Below are positions 42,395-51,691 of a stretch of DNA of 64,000 bases, one piece after another (position 1 is the stretch's first letter; each line of letters starts with the position of its first letter). Both the position numbers and the translations under genes were made by a program. A model generated the notes under the pieces. It had not been told where the DNA came from. It saw only the letters and a program-made list of their open reading frames with translations, and made no database searches. This stretch comes from Eikenella longinqua (lineage in GTDB: Bacteria; Pseudomonadota; Gammaproteobacteria; Burkholderiales; Neisseriaceae), in contig NZ_LXSL01000011.1 in assembly GCF_001648355.1 (NCBI RefSeq), forward strand, positions 1 through 64,000, written 5' to 3'.

Positions 42395-42459
42395 CCGGTT
42401 AAGGGCTACCTGAAAACAGTGAAAACAAGATTGCCAAAATTTTCAGGTAGCCTCTTTAT

Positions 42460-44055
42460 TCAGCTCAACTTCGCCGCGTGCTCGCGCGTTTCGTGGAACA
42501 CAATATCCGGCCAACGTTCCTGCGTCAGGTTCAGGTTCACGCGGTTGGGCGCGAGATAGGCCAGATTGCCGCCTGCATCTATCGCCAAATTGCCCGCGTT
42601 GGCTTTTTCAAATTCCGCCAGCTTTTTCTTGTCGTCGCACGACACCCAGCGCGCCGACCAGATGGACGCGCTGTCGAACACGGCTTCCACGCCGTATTCG
42701 TTGGCCAGCCGCGAGGTAACGACTTCAAACTGCAACACGCCCACCGCGCCCAAAATCAAATCCGCGCCGCTCATCGGTTTGAACACCTGCACCGCGCCTT
42801 CTTCGCCAAGCTGTTGCAAGCCTTTTTGCAGTTGCTTGATTTTCAGCGGGTTTTTTATGCGGACGCTGCGGAACAGTTCGGGCGCAAAGAAGGGGATGCC
42901 GGTGAACGCCAGTTGCTCGCCTTCGGAGAAGCTGTCGCCGATTTGGATGTTGCCGTGGTTGGGGATACCGATGATGTCGCCCGCAAAGGCTTCTTCCACC
43001 AGCTCGCGGTCGTGCGACATGAACGTAACCACGCTGGATGCGGCGATGTCGCGGTTGATACGCAGGTGCTTCATCTTCATGCCGCGCTCGAATTTGCCGG
43101 AGCAGACGCGCAAAAAGGCGATGCGGTCGCGGTGCTTCGGGTCCATATTGGCTTGGATTTTAAAGATAAATCCGGAGAATTTCGGCTCGTCCGGCTCAAC
43201 CATGCGCACGGTCGCGTCGCGCGGTTTCGGCACGGGTGCCCAGTCAATCAGCGAGTTCAAGATTTCCTGAATACCGAAGTTGTTAATCGCCGAGCCGAAA
43301 AACACGGGCGTGAGGCTACCTGAAAGAAATTCGTCCAAATCAAACTCGTTGGAAGCCGCCTGCACCAACTCGATTTCGTCGCGAAGCTGCTGGATTTCCA
43401 GCGGAAAACGTTTTTCCAGCTCGGGATTGTCGATGCCTTTGATGATGTCGAACTCGTGCGGCAGACGCTCGCCCCCCGCTTCAAACAGATAGATTTCGTC
43501 GTTCAGGATGTGGTACACGCCTTTGAAGTTTTTGCCCATGCCGATGGGCCAGGTTACCGGCGCGCAGCGGATTTTTAAAATATTTTCCACTTCGTCCAGC
43601 AATTCCAAAGAATCGCGCACTTCGCGGTCGTATTTGTTCATGAAGGTTACGATGGGCGTGTTACGCAGGCGGCAGACGTTCAACAGTTTGATGGTTTGCG
43701 CTTCCACGCCTTTGGCCGCGTCGATGACCATCAGCGCGCTATCGACAGCGGTGAGCACGCGGTAGGTGTCTTCGGAGAAGTCTTGGTGGCCGGGCGTGTC
43801 CAGCAGGTTCACCGTGTGGTCTTTGTAGTCGAACTGCATCACGCTGGATGCCACGGAAATGCCGCGCTGCTTCTCGATTTCCATCCAGTCGGAAGTGGCG
43901 AATTTGCCGGTTTTTTTGCCTTTCACCGTGCCCGCGCTCTGAATCGCGCCGGAAAACAGCAAGAGTTTTTCGGTGAGCGTGGTTTTGCCCGCGTCGGGGT
44001 GGGAGATGATGGCGAAGGTGCGGCGGCGGCGCACTTGGTCTGGAATATTGGACAT
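42460..44055 (-). CDS. prfC: Peptide chain release factor 3 (RF3)
   Basis: A 531-residue translation GTPase that recycles RF1/RF2 after termination. G1 is ISHPDAGKTTLTEK, G3 is LLDTPGHQDFSEDTYR, and G4 is MNKYDRE; domain III ends ARWVSCDDKKKLAEF. An internal DUS encodes FLSGSLTPVF, where neisserial proteins differ as I recall them. Divergent from xseA, with a DUS hairpin between them. Confidence 0.97.
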   Translation of the reverse strand: MSNIPDQVRRRRTFAIISHPDAGKTTLTEKLLLFSGAIQSAGTVKGKKTGKFATSDWMEIEKQRGISVASSVMQFDYKDHTVNLLDTPGHQDFSEDTYRVLTAVDSALMVIDAAKGVEAQTIKLLNVCRLRNTPIVTFMNKYDREVRDSLELLDEVENILKIRCAPVTWPIGMGKNFKGVYHILNDEIYLFEAGGERLPHEFDIIKGIDNPELEKRFPLEIQQLRDEIELVQAASNEFDLDEFLSGSLTPVFFGSAINNFGIQEILNSLIDWAPVPKPRDATVRMVEPDEPKFSGFIFKIQANMDPKHRDRIAFLRVCSGKFERGMKMKHLRINRDIAASSVVTFMSHDRELVEEAFAGDIIGIPNHGNIQIGDSFSEGEQLAFTGIPFFAPELFRSVRIKNPLKIKQLQKGLQQLGEEGAVQVFKPMSGADLILGAVGVLQFEVVTSRLANEYGVEAVFDSASIWSARWVSCDDKKKLAEFEKANAGNLAIDAGGNLAYLAPNRVNLNLTQERWPDIVFHETREHAAKLS

Positions 44056-44108
44056 GGCGGAAACCCGAATTGAAAACGGCGCATTCTAACATATCGCCGC
44101 GCGGGGTA

Positions 44109-44153
44109 AGGCTACCTGAAAATCCATCTGCCCGATTTTTCAGGTAGCCTTCC
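44109..44153. repeat. Inverted DUS pair between divergent prfC and xseA
   Basis: AAGGCTACCTGAAAA and TTTTTCAGGTAGCCTT lie between two divergent start regions, so the pair does not act as a terminator for either gene. Confidence 0.6.
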
Positions 44154-44158
44154 GGCTG

Positions 44159-44164
44159 TATAAT
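44159..44164 (+). promoter_or_regulatory. Putative -10 of xseA
   Basis: TATAAT in GGCTGTATAATGCCG, about 32 bp before the ATG; the upstream DUS occupies the -35 region. Confidence 0.45.
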
Positions 44165-44195
44165 GCCGCCTTCCATCATTCCCCTGCCCGATGCC

Positions 44196-45548
44196 ATGTC
44201 TGACCTGTTTGCCCCCGCCGCGCTTTCCGTTTCCGAGCTGAACCATCTGGCCAAAACCCTGCTGGAAGACCAGCTCTCCGGCCTGTGGGTGGGCGGCGAG
44301 GTGTCGAACTTGGTGAAGGCGGCCAGCGGGCACTACTACTTTGTTTTAAAAGACCAACGCGCCCAAGTGCGCTGCACCTTGTTCAAACACGCCGCCCGTT
44401 CGCTGGCCGCGCTGCTGCGCGAGGGGGCGGAAGTGGAAGTGCTGGGCAAAATCACGCTGTATGAGGCGCGCGGCGAGTTTCAGATTAATGTGCAGGAAGT
44501 GCGGCGCAAGGGGCTGGGGCAGTTGTTTGAAGCTTATGAGCGGCTGAAGCAGCGTTTGCAGGCGGAAGGCTTGTTCGACGCTTCGCGCAAACGGCCGCTG
44601 CCCGAAGCGCCGCAGTGCATCGGCGTGGTTACCAGCCTGGCCGCGGCGGCGCTGCGCGATGTGGCCACCACTTTGCGGCGGCGCGCGCCGGATGTGCGCG
44701 TAATCGTGTATCCCACGGCGGTGCAGGGCGCGGGCAGCGAATTTCAGGTAGCCTCCGCCCTTGCCGCAGCGGCGGCGCACGGGCAGGCAGATGTGCTGAT
44801 TGTGTGCCGAGGTGGGGGCAGCATGGAAGATTTGTGGGCGTTCAACGAAGAGGCGGCCGTGCGCGCGGTGGCGGCCTCGCCGATTCCCGTGGTGAGCGGC
44901 GTGGGCCACGAAACCGATTTCACGCTCACCGATTTCGCCGCCGACCTGCGCGCGCCCACGCCCACCGCCGCCGCCGAGCTGGCCAGCCCCAACCGCACGG
45001 AACAGCTCGGCAAAATGCAGCAGCTGCTCGGCCATTTGCGCCACACCCTGCAACGCCGCTGCACCGATGCCGCCCAGCGGCTCGACTGGCACGCCGCCCA
45101 ACTGCGCCACCCGCGCCAGAAGTGGCAGGAGCAGCAGGCCGCCCTCCTGCGCAGCCGCCACGCCCTCGCCGGCCACATGCAGCGCCACCTGCTGCGCAAA
45201 CAAGAACAGCTGGCCTATCTGGCGCAACTGTGCCGCCGCAGCCGCCCCGCGCCGCAGGCCGCCGCGCGCCAGGTGCAAGCCCAGGCCGTGCAACTCAACC
45301 GCCACCTGGCCGCCCTGCTCGCGCACAAACAGGCGCAGTGCCAAAAGCAGGCCGGCATCTTGGAAGCCCTCTCGCCGCAGCACACCCTGGCGCGCGGCTA
45401 CAGCGTGATCACCGACCGCGCGGGCAAGGTGGTGCGCGATGCCGGCCGGCTGCACAGCGGGCAGGTGCTCTCGCTGCATTTCGAAACCGGCACCGCGCAG
45501 GCGCAGGTGTTGCCGCGGCGCACCAGGCAGCAGGATTTGTTTGACTAG
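44196..45548 (+). CDS. xseA: Exodeoxyribonuclease VII large subunit
   Basis: A 450-residue subunit of the single-strand exonuclease used in recombination and mismatch repair. The start MSDLFAPAALSVSELN is preferred over an in-frame start 33 bp upstream. The N-terminal OB fold has LWVGGEVSNLVKAASGHYYFVLKD. The catalytic domain holds VVTSLAAAALRDV, DVLIVCRGGGSMEDLWAFNE, SGVGHETDFTLTDFAADLRAPTPTAAAE. A Gln/Arg-rich coiled coil follows. The second domain contains FQVASA from an internal DUS. The small subunit xseB is not adjacent. Confidence 0.95.
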   Translation: MSDLFAPAALSVSELNHLAKTLLEDQLSGLWVGGEVSNLVKAASGHYYFVLKDQRAQVRCTLFKHAARSLAALLREGAEVEVLGKITLYEARGEFQINVQEVRRKGLGQLFEAYERLKQRLQAEGLFDASRKRPLPEAPQCIGVVTSLAAAALRDVATTLRRRAPDVRVIVYPTAVQGAGSEFQVASALAAAAAHGQADVLIVCRGGGSMEDLWAFNEEAAVRAVAASPIPVVSGVGHETDFTLTDFAADLRAPTPTAAAELASPNRTEQLGKMQQLLGHLRHTLQRRCTDAAQRLDWHAAQLRHPRQKWQEQQAALLRSRHALAGHMQRHLLRKQEQLAYLAQLCRRSRPAPQAAARQVQAQAVQLNRHLAALLAHKQAQCQKQAGILEALSPQHTLARGYSVITDRAGKVVRDAGRLHSGQVLSLHFETGTAQAQVLPRRTRQQDLFD

Positions 45549-45581
45549 GCAGGCTTGCCGTTTGCCCGCCCTTGGCACGCA

Positions 45582-45640
45582 AATATTTTCAGGTAGCCTC
45601 ATTTGCGCCACGGCGGGCAAATAAGGCTACCTGAAAAAGG
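45582..45640. repeat. Inverted DUS pair after xseA
   Basis: TATTTTCAGGTAGCC and AAGGCTACCTGAAAAAGG flank a 30-nt loop; likely the xseA end region. Confidence 0.5.
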
Positions 45641-45707
45641 AAAATGGCTTCCGCCGTGGAAGCCATTTGCTATTGCTGCGATTGCGTGCTGCCGGAAAGG
45701 CGCGGGT

Positions 45708-45911
45708 TTATTCGGGAGAAAAGCCTTCTTCCGTCAACGCGGCTTTGAATGCGGCGATGTCGAAGCCGTCGCCGCAAGTAATCACCACGCGGCCATCTTC
45801 GTGATTGGCGTTTACCATTCTCACGCCGGCCACGGTTTCGCCTTTGGCAACCAGCCGGTCCCCATCCGTTTTGTTCTGCATACCGGATACCTGAATCAAC
45901 ATTTGTGGCAT
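45708..45911 (-). CDS. Small HMA-like (heavy-metal-associated fold) protein without CxxC
   Basis: A 67-residue protein fitting the ferredoxin-like HMA pattern: MLIQVSGM, helix, TVAGVRMVNANHEDGRVVITCGDGFDIAAFKAALTEEGF. The GMxCxxC metal loop reads GMQNKTDGD, so classical Cu binding is not expected; one Cys remains (ITC). AGAGG precedes the ATG. It could be a degenerate metallochaperone or bind metal by another geometry. Single gene. Confidence 0.7.
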   Translation of the reverse strand: MPQMLIQVSGMQNKTDGDRLVAKGETVAGVRMVNANHEDGRVVITCGDGFDIAAFKAALTEEGFSPE

Positions 45912-45960
45912 ATTAACCTCTAAATAATGTAGTCGATTAAAAAATATATCTATCTAAGCT

Positions 45961-45990
45961 TACTGCATTGTTTTGTGAAAATATGCAGTA
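45961..45990. promoter_or_regulatory. Inverted repeat in the sdaA upstream region
   Basis: TACTGCAT and ATGCAGTA with a 14-nt AT-rich spacer. It could be an operator for either neighbour. The rest of 45912-46210 has no gene. Confidence 0.3.
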
Positions 45991-46210
45991 GACGTCGCAA
46001 GTATTGCCCGCGTTTATGACTCCGTTATCCAAACTTCGTTACAACATTTAACAGGCAATAATGCGCATTTTGCCTAGATAACGCCCGGTTGTCTAGCCTT
46101 ACAAAGAGAATAAATGCCACAGCCGGCATCTGCGCCACGCCGCCCGCCTAGGCTGCCACAGCCGGATTTGGTAAAATATTGAAAAATTACGACAGAAAGG
46201 CGGCAAAAGA

Positions 46211-47575
46211 ATGATCAGTTTTTTTGATATGTTCAAAATCGGTATCGGCCCTTCCAGCTCGCACACTGTCGGGCCGATGCGTGCCGGGGCGCTGTTCCGG
46301 CAGCAGCTAATCGATCAGAAGTTATTAAACCGAATCACCCGTTTCCGGGCGCATGTTTATGGCTCTCTCTCCTTCACCGGCCGCGGCCACGGCACGGATT
46401 CCGCCATCATCGGCGGCCTGGCCGGCTACGAACCGGACACTGTGGACACCACCACCTTCCCCGAATTCATCCGGCAAGTGATGTCGAGCAAAACCCTTCC
46501 CGACATCAACGGCCACCAAACCCCGTTCGACTACATGCGCGATTTCCGCTTCCACTCCTCCTTCCTGCCCTTGCACGAAAACGGCATGCGTCTGGAAGCC
46601 TTCATTGGCGATGAAATCGCAGCGCAGGAAGTGTATTACTCCATCGGTGGCGGCTTCGTGGTCACCGAGCAGCAGTTTGCCAAAGCCGACCAGCAGCAGG
46701 CGCCGCTCAACGTGCCCTACCCCTACCAAAGCGCCGCCGACCTCATCCGCCAATGCAAAGAGCATAAGCTGAGCCTGTCGGAAGTCATCTTCCGCAACGA
46801 ATGCGCACTGCACCCCGAAGAAGAAGTGCGCGCTTACGCCCGCGCCATCTGGCAAACCATGAGCGACTGCATCCAACGCGGCCTCAACACCGACGGCACG
46901 CTGCCCGGCCCGCTGCACATCCAGCGGCGTGCCCCGCTAGTGAAAAAACAGCTCGAAAGCAACGCCGGCATCAGCAGCGACCCGATGGGCATCGTGGATT
47001 GGATTAACATGGTAGCCTTCGCCGTAAATGAAGAAAACGCCGCCGGCGGCCGCGTGGTTACCGCCCCGACCAACGGCGCCTGCGGCATCGTGCCCACCGT
47101 GCTCGCCTACTACGACCACTTCGTGAGCAGCCTCACCGACGAACAAGTGCTGCGCTACCTGCTCACTTGCAGCGCCATCGGCAGCCTCTACAAAATGAAC
47201 GCTTCCATTTCCGGCGCCGAAGTGGGCTGCCAGGGCGAAGTGGGCGTGGCCTGCTCCATGGCCGCCGCCGGGCTCACCGAGCTGCAAGGCGGCAGCCCGG
47301 ATCAAGTGTGCATTGCCGCCGAAATCGCCATGGAACACCACCTCGGCCTCACCTGCGACCCGGTAAACGGCCAAGTGCAAGTGCCCTGCATCGAGCGCAA
47401 CGCCATATCTTCCGTGAAAGCCATCAACGCCTCGCGCATGGCGCTGCGCCGCACCACCGAGCCGGCGGTAACGCTGGACGAAGTGATCGCCACCATGTAT
47501 GAAACCGGCCGCGATATGGATCAGAAATACCGCGAAACCTCCATCGGCGGCCTGGCCAAACATGTGTTGTGTTAG
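46211..47575 (+). CDS. sdaA: L-serine ammonia-lyase, single-chain, iron-sulfur type
   Basis: A 454-residue enzyme deaminating L-serine to pyruvate and ammonia using a [4Fe-4S] cluster. The beta domain starts ISFFDMFKIGIGPSSSHTVGPM. The alpha domain has cysteines near GACGIVPTVLAYYD, LTCSAIGSLYKMNASISGAEVGCQGEVGVACSMAAAGL and LTCDPVNGQVQVPCIERN. Full length, with AGAAAGGCGGC upstream of the ATG. It ends at a good intrinsic terminator. Confidence 0.97.
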   Translation: MISFFDMFKIGIGPSSSHTVGPMRAGALFRQQLIDQKLLNRITRFRAHVYGSLSFTGRGHGTDSAIIGGLAGYEPDTVDTTTFPEFIRQVMSSKTLPDINGHQTPFDYMRDFRFHSSFLPLHENGMRLEAFIGDEIAAQEVYYSIGGGFVVTEQQFAKADQQQAPLNVPYPYQSAADLIRQCKEHKLSLSEVIFRNECALHPEEEVRAYARAIWQTMSDCIQRGLNTDGTLPGPLHIQRRAPLVKKQLESNAGISSDPMGIVDWINMVAFAVNEENAAGGRVVTAPTNGACGIVPTVLAYYDHFVSSLTDEQVLRYLLTCSAIGSLYKMNASISGAEVGCQGEVGVACSMAAAGLTELQGGSPDQVCIAAEIAMEHHLGLTCDPVNGQVQVPCIERNAISSVKAINASRMALRRTTEPAVTLDEVIATMYETGRDMDQKYRETSIGGLAKHVLC

Positions 47576-47593
47576 CTTGCTGATTTTAAAATT

Positions 47594-47634
47594 AAAGGAG
47601 TGTGGGATGCTGGTTCCACACGCCTTTTTGTTTT
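47594..47634 (+). terminator. Intrinsic terminator of sdaA
   Basis: AAAGG(A)GTGTGG and CCACAC(G)CCTTTTT form a strong stem with a 10-nt loop, followed by T-rich DNA. A DUS follows directly. Confidence 0.8.
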
Positions 47635-47687
47635 TCAGGTAGCCTCTCTCCTTCATCAAATTCCCTTTACGCTTGAAAAGTTTTGTT

Positions 47688-49355
47688 TTAATGTTTGCCC
47701 GAACGCCAAATAGCCCAGATAATCCACAGGCTGTTGGCGAAGGCCAAGAGGTAGCCGAAAAAGCCGAGAAACGATAGGCCGAACAGCTTGGGGCCGATGT
47801 TGCTGCTCAGCAAGATAGAGGAGCCGATAATCAGCGCGGCGGTTACCATGCCCATGGTGAGCCGGTTGGCGCTGTGTTCCAGATGCTGGTTGAGGCTATC
47901 GAGGCGTTTCAAATCGAGATTTACGTTTACGCGACCGCTTTGCAGGCTGCGGTTGAGGCGCAGCAGGTTTTTCGGCAAATCGCCCATTATCCGCCCCAGC
48001 ATCCGGCTCTGCGTGCGGGCGCGCCGCCAAACGCGCTCGGGCGAAAAGCCTTGCCGGATCACGCTTTGCACAATCGGCTTGGCATGCTCCAGCAGCTGGA
48101 AATCGCCGTCTAGGCGCTTCACCACGCCTTCCAGGGTGAGCAGGGTTTTAAACAGCATCACCAAATCGCCGGGCAGCGCCAATTCGTGCTCGCGCATGAT
48201 GCGGGTGAGATCGTTGATAACTTGGCTCACGCGCAAATCGCGCACGGCGGTGTGCTCGTAGTCGAGCAGCATTTCCATCACATCCGCGCCGAGCAGGTCT
48301 TCATCGGGCACATCTCCCTGCGCCCAGTTACCGAGGATGTATTGCACGGCGAAGGGGTCGCGGTGAATCAGGGCTTCGATTAAGGCGTTGATTTCCTGGC
48401 GGCGCACGGTATTCAGGTAGCCCACCATGCCGAAATCGATCAGCCCGACGCTCAAATCAGGATAGATGAAAATATTGCCCGGATGCGGGTCGGCGTGAAA
48501 CAGGCCTTGGCCGAGAATCATGTGGAGCAGGGCATCGGTGATGCGGCAGGCCAGAAGGTGCCGCTCTTCCGCGCCCAGCGCTGCGATGTCGGCATCTTTC
48601 AGCAGCTCGGCCGCCATGTATTCCTGCACCAGAATCTGCCGGTTGCTATATTCGGGGTAAACCTTGGGGATATGAATGCCCGGGCGGCCGTCATACCAGG
48701 CGGCAAAACGCTGCATATGGCGCAGCTCGGCCGACAAATCGGTTTCCTTGGCCAGGCTTTTGGCAAAATACTGCACCATCTGCACCGGATGATAGCGGCG
48801 CGTTTCGGCAATTTCCGATTCTATCAATTGCGCCAAATAGGTTAGAATGCGCAAGTCTGCCTGAATCAGCGGCTCGATGTCGGGCCGGCGCACCTTCACC
48901 GCCACTTCGCTGCCGTCGAGTAGCACCGCGCGGTGCACCTGCGCAATGGAAGCGCTGCCCACCGGATCGCTGTCGATATGCCGGAACACCTCTTCCGGCG
49001 CTCGCCCGAGCTGCTCGGCCAGCAGCAAACGGATTTCCTCAAACGGCAAGGGGTTAGCACGGCTTTGCAGCTGTTCGAATTCCTCAATCCATTCGGCGTT
49101 GAACACATCCACGCGGGTGGCCAGAATCTGCCCCAGCTTGATAAACGTGGGCCCCAGCTCTTCAAACGCCAGCCGGAAACGGCGCGCAGTGCTCATGGCA
49201 ACATGGTCGGCCGGCCGCCCCTCGCCGCCAAACCAAGAAGAGCGGTTCAGCTTGAGCCGGCCGAGGAAGCCGCCCAGCCCGTGCCGGGCAAGCGTGGACA
49301 CGATTTGGCGCAACCGGTTGAGGTCGCCCCAAGCGAGAACGGCAGATTTAGCCAT
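47688..49355 (-). CDS. ubiB: UbiB/AarF-family atypical kinase (ubiquinone biosynthesis)
   Basis: A 555-residue ABC1-family protein required for ubiquinone synthesis. The start MAKSAVLAWG is favoured because AGGGGG lies seven bases upstream; a second ATG two codons earlier has poor spacing. The signature KxGQ reads FIKLGQILATR, with the Ala-rich loop region SASIAQVHRAV, ExD near AKSLAKETDLSAE, HADPHPGNIF and DFG in GLIDFGMVGYL. The C-terminal hydrophobic pair (about 498-545) anchors it in the membrane. An internal DUS encodes VGYLNT. Confidence 0.93.
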   Translation of the reverse strand: MAKSAVLAWGDLNRLRQIVSTLARHGLGGFLGRLKLNRSSWFGGEGRPADHVAMSTARRFRLAFEELGPTFIKLGQILATRVDVFNAEWIEEFEQLQSRANPLPFEEIRLLLAEQLGRAPEEVFRHIDSDPVGSASIAQVHRAVLLDGSEVAVKVRRPDIEPLIQADLRILTYLAQLIESEIAETRRYHPVQMVQYFAKSLAKETDLSAELRHMQRFAAWYDGRPGIHIPKVYPEYSNRQILVQEYMAAELLKDADIAALGAEERHLLACRITDALLHMILGQGLFHADPHPGNIFIYPDLSVGLIDFGMVGYLNTVRRQEINALIEALIHRDPFAVQYILGNWAQGDVPDEDLLGADVMEMLLDYEHTAVRDLRVSQVINDLTRIMREHELALPGDLVMLFKTLLTLEGVVKRLDGDFQLLEHAKPIVQSVIRQGFSPERVWRRARTQSRMLGRIMGDLPKNLLRLNRSLQSGRVNVNLDLKRLDSLNQHLEHSANRLTMGMVTAALIIGSSILLSSNIGPKLFGLSFLGFFGYLLAFANSLWIIWAIWRSGKH

Positions 49356-49469
49356 ACGCATACCCCCTGCAAAATCTGTATCCATAACGGATACACAGCA
49401 TAACACACCCGCCCCTTATAGCGCATACGCCGCCCGCCGCGCCGCGTTTCCGCCTCAATCCGAATACGC

Positions 49470-49475
49470 TATAAC
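49470..49475 (+). promoter_or_regulatory. Putative -10 of the NlpC/P60 gene
   Basis: TATAAC in ACGCTATAACACGG, about 29 bp before the ATG. Confidence 0.35.
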
Positions 49476-49503
49476 ACGGCAAGAAACAGAAAGCTCCAAA
49501 TTG

Positions 49504-50115
49504 ATGAAGTGGATCAAGCAAGCAAGCATTTTCGCCCTCACGGCGCTCTCCCTCGCCCTCCCGCTCAGCGCCCAAGCCGCGCCCGAAGGCTTGGATAACG
49601 ACGCGCTCGAACGCCTCATCCGCGAACGCACCGGCCACGGCAGCAACGCCTCATCCTCCTCATCCGGCCGCCAATCTTCAGGTAGCCGATCATCCTCCAG
49701 CAGCCGCCCCTCCGGCAGCCAAGACGAAGCCGGCGACCTCATCATGAACGCCATGAGCCTCATCGGCCTCTCCTACCGCTTCGGCGGCAACTCCCCCACC
49801 CAAGGCCTCGATTGCAGCGGCTTCATGCAATACATCTTCAAGCGCAGCATGGGCATCACCCTGCCGCGCACCTCCGCCGAAATGGCAACCGTGGGCCAGC
49901 AGGTCGACCGCGCCAACCTCAAGCCCGGCGACATGGTCTTCTTCGGCGGCGGCGGGCGCGTATCCCACGTCGGCATGTATATCGGCAACGACCGCTTCAT
50001 CCACGCCCCCCGCACCGGCCGCGACATCGAAATCACCAGCATGAACGGCAACTACTGGAAAAACCGCTACATCACCGCCCGCCGCGTAGACCGTTCCACC
50101 CGCTTCACCCGCTAA
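49504..50115 (+). CDS. NlpC/P60 (C40) peptidoglycan endopeptidase, secreted
   Basis: A 203-residue cell-wall hydrolase. The signal peptide is MKWIKQASIFALTALSLALPLSAQA. A Ser-rich linker follows, residues ~47-72, with SSGS encoded by an internal DUS. The C40 domain (~75-195) has catalytic C104 in LDCSGFMQYIF and H155 in SHVGMYIG, with third-site H167 in FIHAPRTGRDIE. Such enzymes cleave the D-Glu-DAP bond in peptides. The ATG is favoured over longer readings because the signal peptide begins here. A conserved small gene follows 12 bp downstream. Confidence 0.93.
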   Translation: MKWIKQASIFALTALSLALPLSAQAAPEGLDNDALERLIRERTGHGSNASSSSSGRQSSGSRSSSSSRPSGSQDEAGDLIMNAMSLIGLSYRFGGNSPTQGLDCSGFMQYIFKRSMGITLPRTSAEMATVGQQVDRANLKPGDMVFFGGGGRVSHVGMYIGNDRFIHAPRTGRDIEITSMNGNYWKNRYITARRVDRSTRFTR

Positions 50116-50127
50116 AGGCACACACCC

Positions 50128-50346
50128 ATGCACATGCCCGACATGCCCAAATGGTATAGCGACAACGGCGACATCGTTTCCTGCACCGAAAAAGTGAAAG
50201 TGATGCAGGAAAACATGCAAGAGCTCTACCAGCTCGCGCAAGACACCTTCGAAGACGCCCTGCTCATGGGCTGCGGCGAACAACAAGTGCGCGATTTCCT
50301 CGTCGAACTTATGCGCCATGTGCACAACCCCTACCGCCAGCCCTAA
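50128..50346 (+). CDS. Conserved hypothetical protein
   Basis: A 72-residue acidic, helical protein (MPDMPKWYSDNGDIVSCTEKVKVMQENMQELYQLAQDTFEDALLMGCGEQQVRDFLVELMRHVHNPYRQP). I have the impression that short proteins with WY..VSCxEK at the start and NPYR at the end are found in related betaproteobacteria, but the function is unknown to me. No signal or membrane segment. It lies 12 bp after the NlpC/P60 gene, likely on the same transcript. The start may be at 50128 or 50134. Confidence 0.75.
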   Translation: MHMPDMPKWYSDNGDIVSCTEKVKVMQENMQELYQLAQDTFEDALLMGCGEQQVRDFLVELMRHVHNPYRQP

Positions 50347-50361
50347 GCGCCGAGCCACAAC

Positions 50362-50404
50362 AAAGGCTACCTGAAAATGCCACACCACTTTTCAGGTAGC
50401 CTCT
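50362..50404 (+). terminator. Inverted DUS hairpin
   Basis: AAAGGCTACCTGAAAA and TTTTCAGGTAGCCTCTTT with a short loop after the 50128 gene. Confidence 0.65.
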
Positions 50405-50458
50405 TTCCATCCCGCATCAACGCCGCCCCAAGCCCTTGGCAAACCCCGCCAAACCCGC

Positions 50459-50464
50459 TATAAC
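50459..50464 (+). promoter_or_regulatory. Putative -10 of dapE
   Basis: TATAAC in CCGCTATAACCCAG, 31 bp before the ATG. Confidence 0.35.
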
Positions 50465-50494
50465 CCAGCCTTCCCCAATCCGCACATCCCCGCC

Positions 50495-51631
50495 ATGACC
50501 GACACCGCCACCCTCCACCTCGCCAAACAACTCATCGCCCAACCCTCCATTACCCCGCACGACCACGGCTGCCAAGACATCATCGCCGAGCGCCTGCGCG
50601 CCATCGGCTTCACCATCGAAGACCTCCCCTTCGGCCGCACCCGCAACCTCTGGGCACGGCGAGGCAGCAGCGCCCCCCTGCTCTGCTTCGCCGGCCACAC
50701 CGACGTCGTTCCCCCCGGCCCCGAAGCAGAATGGACATCCCCCCCCTTCCAGCCCACCGAACGCCAAGGCAAACTCTACGGCCGCGGCACCGCCGACATG
50801 AAAACCAGCATCGCCTGCTTCATCACCGCCTGCGAACGCTTCACCGCCGCCCACCCCCACTTTTCAGGTAGCCTCGCCCTCCTCATCACCTCCGACGAAG
50901 AAGGCGACGGCCGCGACGGCACCACCCGCGTCGTTGACACCCTGCGCGCCCGCGGCGAACATATTGACTACTGCATCATCGGCGAGCCCACCGCCGAACA
51001 CACCCTCGGCGACACCATCAAAAACGGCCGCCGCGGCTCCCTCTCCGGCAGCCTCACCATCCACGGCAAACAAGGCCACATCGCCTACCCCCACCTCGCC
51101 GCCAACCCCGTCCACCTCGCCGCCCCCGCCCTCGCCCAACTCACCGCCGAACACTGGGACAACGGCAACGCCTACTTCCCCCCCACCGGCTTCCAAATCT
51201 CCAACATCCACGCCGGCACCGGCGCCACCAACGTCATCCCCGGCAGCCTCAGCGTCCAATTCAACTTCCGCTTCTCCACCGAATCCAGCGCCCAAAGCCT
51301 CCAACAGCGCGTAGAAGCCATCTTGCAACAACACCGACTGAGCTACAACCTGCAATGGCAGCTCTCCGGCCAACCCTTCCTCACCGAAGCCGGCCGCCTC
51401 ACCCAAGCCGCCCAAGCCGCCATCGCCGAAGAATGCCGTATCCAAGCCGCCCTCTCCACCGGCGGCGGCACCTCCGACGGCCGCTTCATCAAAGCCATCG
51501 CCAGCGAACTCATCGAGCTCGGCCCCGTCAACCAAAGCATCCACCAAATCGACGAACACATCGAGCTCGCCGCCATCCCCCGGCTCTCCGCCATCTACGA
51601 AAACATTCTGCGCCGCCTGCTATTAGATTGA
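50495..51631 (+). CDS. dapE: Succinyl-diaminopimelate desuccinylase
   Basis: A 378-residue di-zinc peptidase of the M20 fold that makes LL-diaminopimelate in the lysine/meso-DAP route, the same pathway as dapA. Zinc motifs are CFAGHTDVVPPG, GRGTADMKTSIA and TSDEEGDG; STGGGTSDGRF and GPVNQSIHQIDE complete the site. An internal DUS encodes HFSGSLALLI in a strand before the zinc-binding Glu. Own putative promoter; ends in a DUS hairpin. Confidence 0.96.
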   Translation: MTDTATLHLAKQLIAQPSITPHDHGCQDIIAERLRAIGFTIEDLPFGRTRNLWARRGSSAPLLCFAGHTDVVPPGPEAEWTSPPFQPTERQGKLYGRGTADMKTSIACFITACERFTAAHPHFSGSLALLITSDEEGDGRDGTTRVVDTLRARGEHIDYCIIGEPTAEHTLGDTIKNGRRGSLSGSLTIHGKQGHIAYPHLAANPVHLAAPALAQLTAEHWDNGNAYFPPTGFQISNIHAGTGATNVIPGSLSVQFNFRFSTESSAQSLQQRVEAILQQHRLSYNLQWQLSGQPFLTEAGRLTQAAQAAIAEECRIQAALSTGGGTSDGRFIKAIASELIELGPVNQSIHQIDEHIELAAIPRLSAIYENILRRLLLD

Positions 51632-51647
51632 CACAGCAAGCAAAAAA

Positions 51648-51690
51648 TTTTTCAGGTAGCCTGTACGTCCGCCACAGGCTACCTGAAAAC
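51648..51690 (+). terminator. Inverted DUS hairpin, dapE terminator
   Basis: TTTTTCAGGTAGCCTGT and ACAGGCTACCTGAAAA: 16-bp stem with a short loop. Confidence 0.6.
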
Positions 51691-51691
51691 A

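Noticed and set aside
44346..45620. 424-codon minus-strand frame over xseA
   Set aside because: Antisense to the well-supported xseA; no recognisable protein features.
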